DNA from: Halomicronema sp. CCY15110
GTDB taxonomy: Bacteria; Cyanobacteriota; Cyanobacteriia; Phormidesmidales; Phormidesmidaceae
DNA: 59,065 bases
NCBI RefSeq assembly: GCF_016888165.1
Contig: NZ_JACSWC010000419.1
Span: 1 to 59,065 of the forward strand
Reading direction: 5' to 3'
Shown here: positions 51,901 through 59,065 of the stretch, piece by piece
How positions within the stretch are numbered: position 1 is the first letter of the stretch
Layout of the letters: each line of letters begins with the position of its first letter
Notes under the pieces: model-generated
Told to the model about the DNA's origin: nothing
Seen by the model: only the letters and a program-made list of their open reading frames with translations
Database searches by the model: none
Made by a program: the position numbers and the translations under genes

Positions 51901-54900
51901 TTTGGGCGAACAGGTTCTCAAACCAGGTGGAAAGGCGATCGATCGCCCGGTGCATGACGCCACTAGCCCAATCCAACACCTCTTGCACGGCGGACAAAAT
52001 GGTATTGACCAGGGCCTCGGCGGCTTCGGCTAGCCAGGTGCCGATCGCGGAGGTGACCGCACTCAACCAGCTCGTCAGGGCATTCCAGAGTTCGGGCAGG
52101 CGGGCGAAAAAGTCGATGATTGGCGCGAGGAAGCTGTCTTCGCGAATCCAGCGCCAGGCTTCGCGCACGGCATCAATAATCGGCTGCACAATCGAGAGAA
52201 TGCCGTCCCACAGAGCCTCTAACCCCGCCATCAGCGCTTCTATGGGATCGAGGTTGGGATCAATGCCGAGGGCGATCGCGATGTTGCGCCAGATGGTGTT
52301 GGCAATGTCCCCAAAGAAATCCACCATTTCGGCGACGGTCTCGCGAATTGAGGTCCACCATTCCTGCACGGTGGTCGAGGCTTCGCGGATGAAGGAGAAG
52401 AACCCTTCGGCGGCATCGAGCTGTTGCTCGGCGGTTTCATCCCGCGATTCTTCTAAAAAGGCTTGAATGCGCTGGGCAAAGGGACTTTCCAGGAGCAGCT
52501 CAAACCAGCCCAGCAAATCTTGCAGTTTCTGCTCAAAATCGGCGCAGGCTTCGGCTTGTTCTTCGGGGGTTTCTTCCTGGCAAAAGCGCTCGTCGTAGAG
52601 TGCGACGAGGGTTTGCTCCAAGTTTTCGATACCGGTGATTTCGAGCAGGGTATCGAGCCAGGTTTCGAGCGATTCGGCGGCCCAGTCGATCGCCCAATCC
52701 AGCCCCCGGTCAATCAAGTTCGCCAAATTGGGAAAGTAGCGAGACAAGAGGGCCATGACGCCGTTTTCAAACAAGTCTTGCACCATGCCACCGACGACTC
52801 GGATGCCCGCGGCGAGGCCGTCGAGGGCTTGGTTGAGTTCGGTGCGCAACCCTTCGACGGTGTCGTCGATGTCGGTGTGCAGGTCGGCGGCCCACTGATC
52901 GACATCGGCCTGCACCCCATCCAAAAATTCGAAGGCGTCGTCGCGATAGCCTTGGGCGATTTCGCCGAGTTCACCGGGGAGATTATCGGCGATCGTATCC
53001 AGCCCCTCGCGCAGTAGATCTAAGGAACCGGAAATGGCGTGATGCGCGGCATTCACAATGCCGTGGGCGACTTCTGAGGCGCGATCAAGCAGCGTGTTGA
53101 TGGCGGCTTTGCAATCTTCAACAAAATTGACCAGCCAATCGGTCAATTCCCCGATTTGCTCTACAACAAAGTCCGCTCCCTGTTGCCACCAACTGCGGTC
53201 TTCGCTTTGCTCGGTTTTTTGCTCGGCGCGATCGCGGGTGGCTTGCCACTGGGTGTCGGCTTCGGTCTGGGCGCTCTCGACGGTGGTGCGGGCTTCTGTG
53301 TCGGCGGTGCGCTGCACTTCGTCGATGTGGGCGAGCTTGTCGCGGGCGAGGTGTTGTCCTTCTTCGGTGCGCTGGCTGATGTGCTGGTCGAGATCGCGCT
53401 GCCAGGCGACTCGCCGTTCGCCAACGCCCGACTCGGCGGACGAGAGAAGTTGGGTTTGGGCTTGATGGGCGGTGCGGCAGCGTTCACTCAGGGCGCGATC
53501 GCTCTCGGCGATCGTCTCGTCAATCAGCCGCTGCGATTCCCCTTCGGCAGTGAGGGTCAGCTCGGTGGCCTCAAATTCTTCGCTGCGCACGGCGACGAGG
53601 GTGTCGAGATCGAGCTCGCCGATATTGTCTTCTGTCGCGATGCGGTTTAAATCGACCTCAGCGCCCATCTCTGCGGGACTGACCTGAGGCTTCTCTAACT
53701 GGTCGAGATTAACGTCGTGACCGTTGGTGGGGTCAGTTTCTGGCGCGAGTCGCCCTTCGCCAAAATCTTCTTGAGTCTGGGTTTGCTGCGCTTGCAGTCG
53801 TTCGGTGGCGCGGTTGGTGAACTCGGCCTGGTCGGTCGTGGCGCGATTGGGGTCAGCGGTGCCCGTGCGATCGACGGTGGGGGTAGCGAGCGATCGCGGT
53901 GCATCGGCTCGATAGGCCGCATCGACCTCGTCATTCACCTCGCGCAATTGTCGCCGCCGTTCGCGCTCCAGTTCTGGGTCTAAGTCTCCCGGCTCTGAAG
54001 CCCGAGTGTCGGGTGACACCCGATCAAGCTGCGATTGCACAGCCGAACGTGAGCGATCGAGCGCTTGCTGATCGACCGGGATCGGTTCTGGATCGGACAG
54101 ATCGGGGAGGTCATCTGTCGCAGGCACGTCTATAGGTGGGCCGCGGGCAAAGGGGTGGTGATGGGCTGGCGTGGCGCTGCCTTCGCAGGGGGAAACGGTG
54201 TGTTCCTCGGCGGTGGTGGTGCCGTCGTCCCACAGCGCTTCTGTCTCGGTGAGTAAGGTCTCGGTTTGGGCGCGGCGGTTGACGATGGCGGCGGGCAAGC
54301 GCACCGCGAGTTGCGCTTCCTCGGTTTGGGCGGTGGTGGTCTCAGCGGTGGCGATCGCCGTTTCTTCAGTGACCGTCTCCTCTGGGGACTCCATGGTGGT
54401 CGCTTCAGCGGTGGTGGTTGGAACGGGGGCGGGCTCAGGCGGCGGCGGGCTCACCTCAGCTTCCGGCGACGTTTCAGGCGTTTCAGAAAGGGGTTCTTCA
54501 GGCGTTTCGGTCTCCGTTTCGGCGATCGCCTCCTCGGCTGCCTCAGCTTGGGGAGATTGCTGCAATTCTTCTAACCCTAGTGGTGTTTCGCGCGGGCGGC
54601 GGCGGGTTGGGGCGGTTTCAGCATCGGGCTGACGTTCGGGGTCTGTGAGGGATAGGGGCGATCGCTCTCGCACGTGCCCGGTGCGCCGCAACGCAATGTG
54701 ATTGCCGCGAAAGCGCTGGAGCAGGGGACGGGCGGGGCGGCGAGTGCCCTGTAGCAGTTGCGCCGAAAGGGTATCGGCCTCTTGCTCGCTCGGATGGTGG
54801 GCGGGCAGCACGGTCATCGGCGTCGATGGCGTCGCTGCAGTGCCCTCTGCCTGCAAAACGTGGATGACTTCGTGGGTTAGAGTTTCAGCATCAATATTGG

Positions 54901-55411
54901 TATTGCCAACCAAAATGTGGTGCTGGTGGGTAGCGGCTTGTGCCCCCAGTCGCTGCAAGAGAGATTGCGCCGCTGGACCAGAGTGAACGCGAATATGTCC
55001 CAAGGGCCACCCAAGTTGCCGTTCTAGAAAGGGGCGATCGGGGAGGGGATGACCGGGTTGAGCGATCGCGGCGGCCCATTCGGTGGCGAGTTCTGACGGC
55101 TCCTCGCGGGTTGCGCCTGGGGCCTCTGGCACGGTAGCCGGTTCTGAAGGCTCGGTCGCTTGGGACGCATCCAGGCCAGGCGTCGAGTCAGCGGTGAGAG
55201 CCGCCGCCGCCTCGGTGGCCGGGTGAGCCGTGGGGGCAGTTACCCCCGTTAGCGCCTGGAGGAGGGAGGGCGATCGCGCAAAAACGGGTGAGACTTCTCG
55301 CAGTGGGGCGGTGTGGGGAGTTGGTCGCGCTTTTGGCACCGCTCGCGGCACTGACAGATCGCTAGCGGTCTGTCGAGCAGCAGCTTGGGATTGAGGAGTG
55401 GCAACCTTCAC
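48908..55411 (-). CDS. Giant eCIS-core (DUF4157) protein with tape-measure-like middle, RG linker, nuclease and HhH end
   Basis: 2167 residues from a GTG start. In order: disordered head; eCIS-core/DUF4157 domain about 118-195 (LGHIRVHSGPAAQ, zinc-protease-like HEVIH at 180-184); Glu/Thr/Ala-rich spacer to about 400; long helical, coiled-coil-prone and Trp-rich segments; hydrophobic stretches near 1211-1258, 1351-1370 and 1541-1570; an acidic linker near 1388-1467; an Arg-Gly/Ala repeat near 1635-1680; an HNH/NUC-type nuclease with RGHLLNHNIHGPGN near 1936-1950 and NLTPITQAANQSHERE; and a ComEA-like helix-hairpin-helix near 2090-2135 (LPLVGPVLALRLWEH, VEGIGETM). DUF4157 marks eCIS effectors. 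It is probably loaded cargo and perhaps also the tape measure. It lies 77 bases after the AAA+ gene. Confidence 0.85.
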   Translation of the reverse strand: MKVATPQSQAAARQTASDLSVPRAVPKARPTPHTAPLREVSPVFARSPSLLQALTGVTAPTAHPATEAAAALTADSTPGLDASQATEPSEPATVPEAPGATREEPSELATEWAAAIAQPGHPLPDRPFLERQLGWPLGHIRVHSGPAAQSLLQRLGAQAATHQHHILVGNTNIDAETLTHEVIHVLQAEGTAATPSTPMTVLPAHHPSEQEADTLSAQLLQGTRRPARPLLQRFRGNHIALRRTGHVRERSPLSLTDPERQPDAETAPTRRRPRETPLGLEELQQSPQAEAAEEAIAETETETPEEPLSETPETSPEAEVSPPPPEPAPVPTTTAEATTMESPEETVTEETAIATAETTTAQTEEAQLAVRLPAAIVNRRAQTETLLTETEALWDDGTTTAEEHTVSPCEGSATPAHHHPFARGPPIDVPATDDLPDLSDPEPIPVDQQALDRSRSAVQSQLDRVSPDTRASEPGDLDPELERERRRQLREVNDEVDAAYRADAPRSLATPTVDRTGTADPNRATTDQAEFTNRATERLQAQQTQTQEDFGEGRLAPETDPTNGHDVNLDQLEKPQVSPAEMGAEVDLNRIATEDNIGELDLDTLVAVRSEEFEATELTLTAEGESQRLIDETIAESDRALSERCRTAHQAQTQLLSSAESGVGERRVAWQRDLDQHISQRTEEGQHLARDKLAHIDEVQRTADTEARTTVESAQTEADTQWQATRDRAEQKTEQSEDRSWWQQGADFVVEQIGELTDWLVNFVEDCKAAINTLLDRASEVAHGIVNAAHHAISGSLDLLREGLDTIADNLPGELGEIAQGYRDDAFEFLDGVQADVDQWAADLHTDIDDTVEGLRTELNQALDGLAAGIRVVGGMVQDLFENGVMALLSRYFPNLANLIDRGLDWAIDWAAESLETWLDTLLEITGIENLEQTLVALYDERFCQEETPEEQAEACADFEQKLQDLLGWFELLLESPFAQRIQAFLEESRDETAEQQLDAAEGFFSFIREASTTVQEWWTSIRETVAEMVDFFGDIANTIWRNIAIALGIDPNLDPIEALMAGLEALWDGILSIVQPIIDAVREAWRWIREDSFLAPIIDFFARLPELWNALTSWLSAVTSAIGTWLAEAAEALVNTILSAVQEVLDWASGVMHRAIDRLSTWFENLFAQIEALLAWQSLCESLNRLLAVLQRATLPLRIILRAFSDCLIAALRWGADVVGNLLHYARIFMDICVGLLQALVLFPVLGPLAFVPFLAGSAWLYLVPECYKGPILNFILDLIIRFIRFLPEPADFVYAAIYQGALSFFETLRDAPDPQKVGAINLIASIFAGNAEVAAGFAVGLVEGVWESTGGTIIFLLEVVVWLLSLPFRLANWAIGLLSGESGESSEAGDAEEPRSRGDDAASDESFVDESLEEDTDTEADSEAEADSEAPSVETAATEDDTETDFADAEGETVAEAGSGGETDSDRPPDAPAELSQLSETFQQLISEGFNREDLRQFIDSMRQTLAGMVGQLAEEAATNLLNALNSDGTAFQIGRVMGTVVGIIAVEVLLAIFTGGGSTAITAAKTAIQGSRIAGRLVSAFRRIRRAIEPLLDMVQRLRGALRNLINRIRRWFDDILEWIRNIFRRAGRSGSRGAGRGVGRGAGRGRGAGRGRGAGRGRGRGRGAGRGRGRGPRSPGERGILEGMAEGLARVGWARVWPIARSRVVRKRELERALASVPRPAGYSVRLSVKHRLLRNDWAVEAKVRRRIRPVGVATHGRGWRLRHRLIPWYTTAGDQDSKHRRVVRDADRRIEREAATLSRRTGDMETVARRLRPIIQRIERQPSPRLLTGLTFNIKERRPRFLLQGDRRILRYHYSITPNDSEGDIEVDLPGLRNTRIQYGSLRHGFGSRMIARPLTFNPVSLRGSAPRVTSDNWEELLLRRQGGRSYYVRGHLLNHNIHGPGNTWDNLTPITQAANQSHEREVESLVKDAVDRPHLQTMFYRVVVDYRRGGPNRRLLRAIDSDTQSTSETKELRRRVVEAEQYLPRRLVCTAYQLDPGDLSRQNTLFNNRQIQNTIAEGRPSEIQVEARPIQRELRFLNLHEPTPRARSSDVGLALEAYEALPLVGPVLALRLWEHSESFRDWDTVRQVEGIGETMTYLWQTAAGFTVRPNEGRTQWEPEYE

Positions 55412-55488
55412 AGTCGGGCCTCACGCGTTTGCCTATCATAAGTCGGCGGAACTGGCGATGGCAGCGCCTCGCAGAATAACGTAACGCC

Positions 55489-57402
55489 TCAGCCCCAGCC
55501 GCGAATTTCCCCCACGGGAATGGTGCGACCGAGTTTGGCGTACTCCAAACGGGCCGCTTGCAGCAGATGGGCCATGGTGACTGGTGCGTCATCGGCGGCG
55601 GCGAGGTAAGCGCCGTTGCGGGCAATGCTGGCAATGTTGCCCCCCGCGACGGAGAGTTGCGCCAGCTTTTCGTAGTCTAATGCTTGGCGGGGCATGGCCG
55701 CCGGAAAGATACTTGCCCAGATGCGCTGCCGCAGCGCTTTGTCAGGAAAGGGAAAATCGACGATGAACTGCATACGCCGCAAAAAGGCATCGTCGATGGA
55801 CTTGCGCAAATTGGTGGTGAGAATGGCTAAGCCTTCGTAATCTTCCATGCGCTGGAGTAGATAGCTGACCTCAATGTTGGCGTGGCGATCGTGGGAGTCG
55901 CGCACCTCTGTTCGTTTGCCAAAGAGGGCGTCGGCTTCGTCGAACAGCAAAATGGCCCCGCCTATTTCCGCCGCGTCAAAGACCGCTCGCAAATTCTCTT
56001 CCGTCTCACCGATGTACTTGCTGACGACGGCACTCAGGTCGATGCGGTAAAGGTCGAGGGACAGGGCCGCCGCGATCGCTTCCGCCGCCATGGTTTTGCC
56101 CGTGCCGCTCGGTCCGGCAAAAATCACCGACGTGCCTGCGCCCCGTTCGCTGCGATCGGCAAAGCCCCACTCATAATGCACCTGCGCCTTGTTTTGCACC
56201 TGATGAATGATGGCCTGCAACATCTGGGTGGGCACGTCGGGCAACACGAGTTGGGCCAGCGTCGCCTGGACCTTCACGGGTTGGATCAAGCCGCTCAAGT
56301 GAGGCCGCGCTCGCTGCCGACATTCCTGCCAGAGCCGAGTGGTGAGGTCCGGTTTGGGCGATCGCTCGACTTCTGTTTGCAGCATGTGAGCGGTCGCCAA
56401 AATGTGGCTGCGATCGAGTTTGAACTGGGCCGCGATCGGTGCTAAGGTCGCTCGTTCAACCGCTGGCTCTGACCCAAAGGCCGTTTGCCATAAATCCAAC
56501 CGTTCTTCAAAACTCAGGGCGGGCAACCGCTGCGGGTGAACCGGACGGCTGAGCTGGAGCAAACCGGGGTCGCCGCTGTAGAGCACCGGCCCTTCCACCC
56601 GTTCGAGAAAGGTGTGGGTCGCCTGGATCACCTCTGGGGCGGGATGGCCTGACAATTCCACCACCAACGCTACCGGACTCAACCCGGCTTCTCGCGCCCA
56701 GAGGTGTCGCAGCAATGCTTGCTCCGCCAGGTCAGTTGGGAGGTCCTGGCCATTCAAACAATAGCCCCGCAATCCCAAGTGGTGACAGAGCGCAGCGGCT
56801 ACACTGCGGCGAGTGAGCGGGGTTGTGCCGTCGAGCTGCCACAGGGTTGGGGGCGCCGCCCGCCACTGCGCAGCGAGGCGTTGGGAGATCGCGGCATAGG
56901 TCGGGGGTAACGGTCCCGGTTCTGACAGGGGCAGCAAGCGGTTTTGCAGTCGCGCCTCTAGCGAGGGGATACCCATCACCGCGTGCAGTACTCGTTCTTC
57001 GATCGCGATGGGGCGGCGGCTCAAAATTTCCCCGACCCCAAGCTGAATCAGGTGATAGCGGCGGAGGGGCGCGTCGGGGGCGATCGCATCCCAGTGGGGA
57101 TTGGGCAGCGTGGCGAGGGCCAGACTCCAGGTGGGCGATCGCTGCTCTGGATGGCTCCCTAACGTCGCAAAGACCTCATCCAGAGCGGGATAGAGTTCCA
57201 GCAGAGTTGGCAGCAACAGCACCCCCAACTCAAAGTCAGAGAGCTGAAACACCTGTTGCACCCGCGCCACCATCGACTCTGGCGGCACCGTCAGCGGCCA
57301 GGGCAAGCCATCAGGATCGGGGGCGGTCGGTTGGGCCAAGGCTTTGAGCCGGGCTTGTAGCTGATCGAGCACCGTGGCCAGAGCCGCTTGGTCGTCCATC
57401 AT
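55489..57402 (-). CDS. AAA+ ATPase of eCIS (Afp15-like)
   Basis: 637 residues from ATG 57402, which overlaps the upstream stop (ATGA); longer open frame upstream is only shadow of that gene. The N-terminal ~400 residues hold a winged-helix/incomplete AAA region (LSDFELGVLLLPTLLELYP). The active module follows: Walker A GPSGTGKT (~427-434), Walker B AILLFDEADALFGKR (~480-494), sensor-1-like LAILTTNLRKSIDDAFLRR and an arginine-rich FIVDFPFPD end. Afp15-type ATPases are conserved in eCIS and needed for particle assembly or effector loading. It is encoded between the cap protein and the giant cargo, which fits a loading role. Confidence 0.92.
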   Translation of the reverse strand: MMDDQAALATVLDQLQARLKALAQPTAPDPDGLPWPLTVPPESMVARVQQVFQLSDFELGVLLLPTLLELYPALDEVFATLGSHPEQRSPTWSLALATLPNPHWDAIAPDAPLRRYHLIQLGVGEILSRRPIAIEERVLHAVMGIPSLEARLQNRLLPLSEPGPLPPTYAAISQRLAAQWRAAPPTLWQLDGTTPLTRRSVAAALCHHLGLRGYCLNGQDLPTDLAEQALLRHLWAREAGLSPVALVVELSGHPAPEVIQATHTFLERVEGPVLYSGDPGLLQLSRPVHPQRLPALSFEERLDLWQTAFGSEPAVERATLAPIAAQFKLDRSHILATAHMLQTEVERSPKPDLTTRLWQECRQRARPHLSGLIQPVKVQATLAQLVLPDVPTQMLQAIIHQVQNKAQVHYEWGFADRSERGAGTSVIFAGPSGTGKTMAAEAIAAALSLDLYRIDLSAVVSKYIGETEENLRAVFDAAEIGGAILLFDEADALFGKRTEVRDSHDRHANIEVSYLLQRMEDYEGLAILTTNLRKSIDDAFLRRMQFIVDFPFPDKALRQRIWASIFPAAMPRQALDYEKLAQLSVAGGNIASIARNGAYLAAADDAPVTMAHLLQAARLEYAKLGRTIPVGEIRGWG

Positions 57403-58628
57403 GGCACGATCAACATCGGGTCGTTGTAGCGTCCGGTAGCACTGTCGCGCCGCAACAGACTCAGGACGCCATCCACCCGCAGCCGCACGAGCCACTGCCC
57501 CGCCGGTAGCGGAGCGAGGGCGAACACGACCGTGTCACCATCGACTCGCCAGTCGGTGCTGGTGCGATGACGATAGTCGCCGCCCACTTCATCCAACAGC
57601 AGTTCGACGGTTTGCTCGGCGGCGGGGGTGGGCACCACCGTCAAGCGCACCTCAATCCCGATGGCGGTGGTGACGGGATTGGGCGACGCCAGCGTCACGT
57701 TGGGCACCAGGGCAAAGACCGCAGTGTTGGACTCGGTAGCGGGGCGGTAAGCGTCGGGAGCACCGTCGCCCAGATTGACCCGATGCACTACCTGCACGGC
57801 GATCGCCCCCAGCGGAATGCCCAAAGCCGCCGTGATGGGAAACACAATGAGATCGCTCCGCAAATTACTGTCGCGGGGCACTTCCAACAAGTCTTCGCCC
57901 AACTGCAGCCAGGTGCTTTCGCCAATGAAGCCACTGCCCCGCAGGATGAGATCTTGCCCCACTTCGACAACGGGCTGATTGACTGCCGAACTGCGAACGC
58001 TGTTGATGCGGGGCATGGCTGCGGCAAAGGCCCGCACCGCCACATCGCCCACGGGCAGCGCCGTCATGGCCGGAATCTCGCGATCGAGCAACACCACGGA
58101 AGCCTGATAGGCCACCGATAGTCCATAAAATGACTGGTTCAGCAGGCCCCAGACCCGCGACATCTCTTCTGGGGTCATCGGCATCGGGGTAAAGCGCACC
58201 AACTCGACCTGATCCGCTAAGTCGGCGGCTTGCAAGACATGATCAGCTTCCAAAACTTGGACGTAGCTGGCGATCGCCTCAGCCGTAAGCACTGGTCGCG
58301 TGTGCAAATCTAACATCACCAGACCCGCTAACCTTTCAGCATCAAAGGTGTCGCTGTCGCCCACAAAAGAAAAGAGGTAGTGCAAATCGATCGCGAGCTG
58401 GTGTCGCTGAATCACTGAACCATCGGCCCGGCGGGTGGGGGTATCTGCTGGGTAAAGGGCCGGATTTGGCACAATGCGATAGAGCTTGAGATAAACTCCC
58501 GGATCGGAGTCACCGTCGGGATGTTCACCGGCGACGTTAAAGCCAGTAAGGCCATTAGCATCGAGCAGCGTCTCAATTCGCGATGTCAACACCGCCGTTA
58601 CCGTTGCGATCGCCAAAAAGTTGCTCAT
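57399..58628 (-). CDS. DUF4255 tail-terminator/cap protein (Afp16-like) with extra Ig-like domain
   Basis: 409 residues. The N-terminal ~190 residues are DUF4255: FLAIATVTAVLTSRIETLL, VYLKLYRIVPNPALYPADTP, LHYLFSFVGDSDTFDAERLAG, and MTPEEMSRVWGLLNQSFYGLSVAYQASVVLL (first 20: MTPEEMSRVWGLLNQSFYGL). In Afp-type systems this protein caps the tube and sheath and sets length. The remainder (about 205-409) contains IPT/TIG-like sandwiches (MPRINSVRSS, LILRGSGFIGESTWLQLGE), making it longer than the usual ~200-residue cap. It is the first gene of the - strand operon. Confidence 0.9.
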   Translation of the reverse strand: MSNFLAIATVTAVLTSRIETLLDANGLTGFNVAGEHPDGDSDPGVYLKLYRIVPNPALYPADTPTRRADGSVIQRHQLAIDLHYLFSFVGDSDTFDAERLAGLVMLDLHTRPVLTAEAIASYVQVLEADHVLQAADLADQVELVRFTPMPMTPEEMSRVWGLLNQSFYGLSVAYQASVVLLDREIPAMTALPVGDVAVRAFAAAMPRINSVRSSAVNQPVVEVGQDLILRGSGFIGESTWLQLGEDLLEVPRDSNLRSDLIVFPITAALGIPLGAIAVQVVHRVNLGDGAPDAYRPATESNTAVFALVPNVTLASPNPVTTAIGIEVRLTVVPTPAAEQTVELLLDEVGGDYRHRTSTDWRVDGDTVVFALAPLPAGQWLVRLRVDGVLSLLRRDSATGRYNDPMLIVP

Positions 58629-59065
58629 CGAAACAGCCTACAGCACCATAACCTGGCTCAGAAAAACTCCGACCTTTCGATGGCTTTCGGACGACGGAAT
58701 GTTAACCTGAGCAGCTAATCAAAAAACACTTAGTCTGAGAATAACAGGATGCATCCTATCTAGCACCCTGGCCGTGATGACGCTAGAAGAGCATCACCCA
58801 ATTACACATGGGAATGCCCCCGAGCATCATCACGGGACACACAATCGTTAAACTCATCGCCGGTAAGTGTCAGCTAGATAGGTAGACTGCTTAATCCCCT
58901 CGATGTGCCATGCCAAGGCTATCAAGGTGTGCCACTACACGCCTGGGCAGAGCAGTCCCGATGCCTTATTTTGGATGAGCTTGCCCCAAGTAAGGCGTAT
59001 GTACTCAATCAATGCAAAATGGTTTGAGTTAGCAGGCTCTACGGTCAGTCGCGATAGCAGGGAGA
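58629..59065. other. Upstream region of the - strand eCIS operon; no gene seen
   Basis: 437 bases to the window edge with many stops in all frames. It should contain the promoter for the DUF4255-ATPase-cargo operon, but no convincing -35/-10 pair was found on the - strand. The only clear structure is the nested inverted repeats at 58755-58882. Confidence 0.5.
58755..58882. repeat. Nested inverted repeats upstream of the - strand operon
   Basis: Outer pair CCTATCTAGC (58755-58764) and GCTAGATAGG (58873-58882), 10 bp perfect; inner pair CCGTGATGA (58772-58780) and TCATCACGG (58827-58835), 9 bp perfect. They could be the ends of a small non-coding mobile element, operator half-sites, or a structured leader. 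No further support. Confidence 0.3.

Noticed and set aside
52463-53017. Long open frames on the + strand inside the giant gene (also 53058-53650)
   Set aside because: They oppose a single 2167-residue frame with recognisable domains, lack ribosome-binding sites and have no sensible protein features.
28680-58628. A prophage
   Set aside because: There is no capsid, portal, terminase, integrase or lysis gene; the DUF4255, AAA+ and DUF4157 genes are eCIS markers.

Overview
The window is cyanobacterial DNA. The HIP1 palindrome GCGATCGC recurs throughout, and the gene families (Uma2 nuclease, GH3-type ligase, cyanobacterial-style conjugation genes, thylakoid/extracellular contractile injection genes) fit. 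Genus cannot be read from the sequence; a GC-rich filamentous lineage such as a Leptolyngbya relative is only a guess. No rRNA, tRNA or CRISPR array was seen.

Region 1 (1-14335): a same-strand, tightly packed operon for a type IV secretion/conjugation-like envelope machine. Order: a repeat-bearing VirB5/TrbJ-like protein (cut by the window edge), VirB6-, VirB8-, VirB10- and VirB9-like proteins, a membrane-anchored protein of a novel family, a VirD4/TraG coupling ATPase, a disordered unknown, an exported cell-wall-hydrolase fusion (GH19-like plus M23-like) sharing that novel domain, then several small exported proteins. VirB4, VirB11 and a relaxase are not in view and may lie upstream.

Region 2 (14336-23956): a roughly 740-base spacer with two MITE-like palindromic elements, then a two-gene unit (a small protein ending in Gly-Gly and a DUF4132 protein), a terminator-like hairpin, and a five-gene cluster encoding a haem-oxygenase-like di-iron protein, an enolase-superfamily (dipeptide-epimerase-like) enzyme, a GH3-type adenylating ligase, a small membrane protein and a CocE/NonD hydrolase. 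This looks like an undescribed small-molecule or peptide-modifying pathway.

Region 3 (24029-28667): an insertion-sequence graveyard. A 5'-truncated Uma2 gene abuts a probable IS6-type remnant. Next is an ISAs1-type element whose transposase is split by a second, intact DDE element with 20-bp terminal repeats and a 9-bp target duplication. Last is a 3'-truncated third transposase.

Region 4 (28668-58628): an essentially complete extracellular-type contractile injection system (eCIS). A + strand operon (sheath, tube, chaperone, Pro-rich protein, tube adaptor, LysM-like protein, split VgrG hub/spike, PAAR-like tip, gp25, two J-type baseplate proteins, tail-I protein, beta-helix fibre, Ig-like accessory) starts behind a near-consensus sigma70 promoter. 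A converging - strand operon encodes the DUF4255 cap/terminator, the AAA+ ATPase and a 2167-residue protein that joins an eCIS-core (DUF4157) domain, a long helical/hydrophobic tape-measure-like middle, an RG-repeat linker, an HNH/NUC-like nuclease and a helix-hairpin-helix end. No separate tape-measure gene is evident. The giant protein is the best candidate for a new type of built-in cargo. The final 437 bases carry no gene that I can see.
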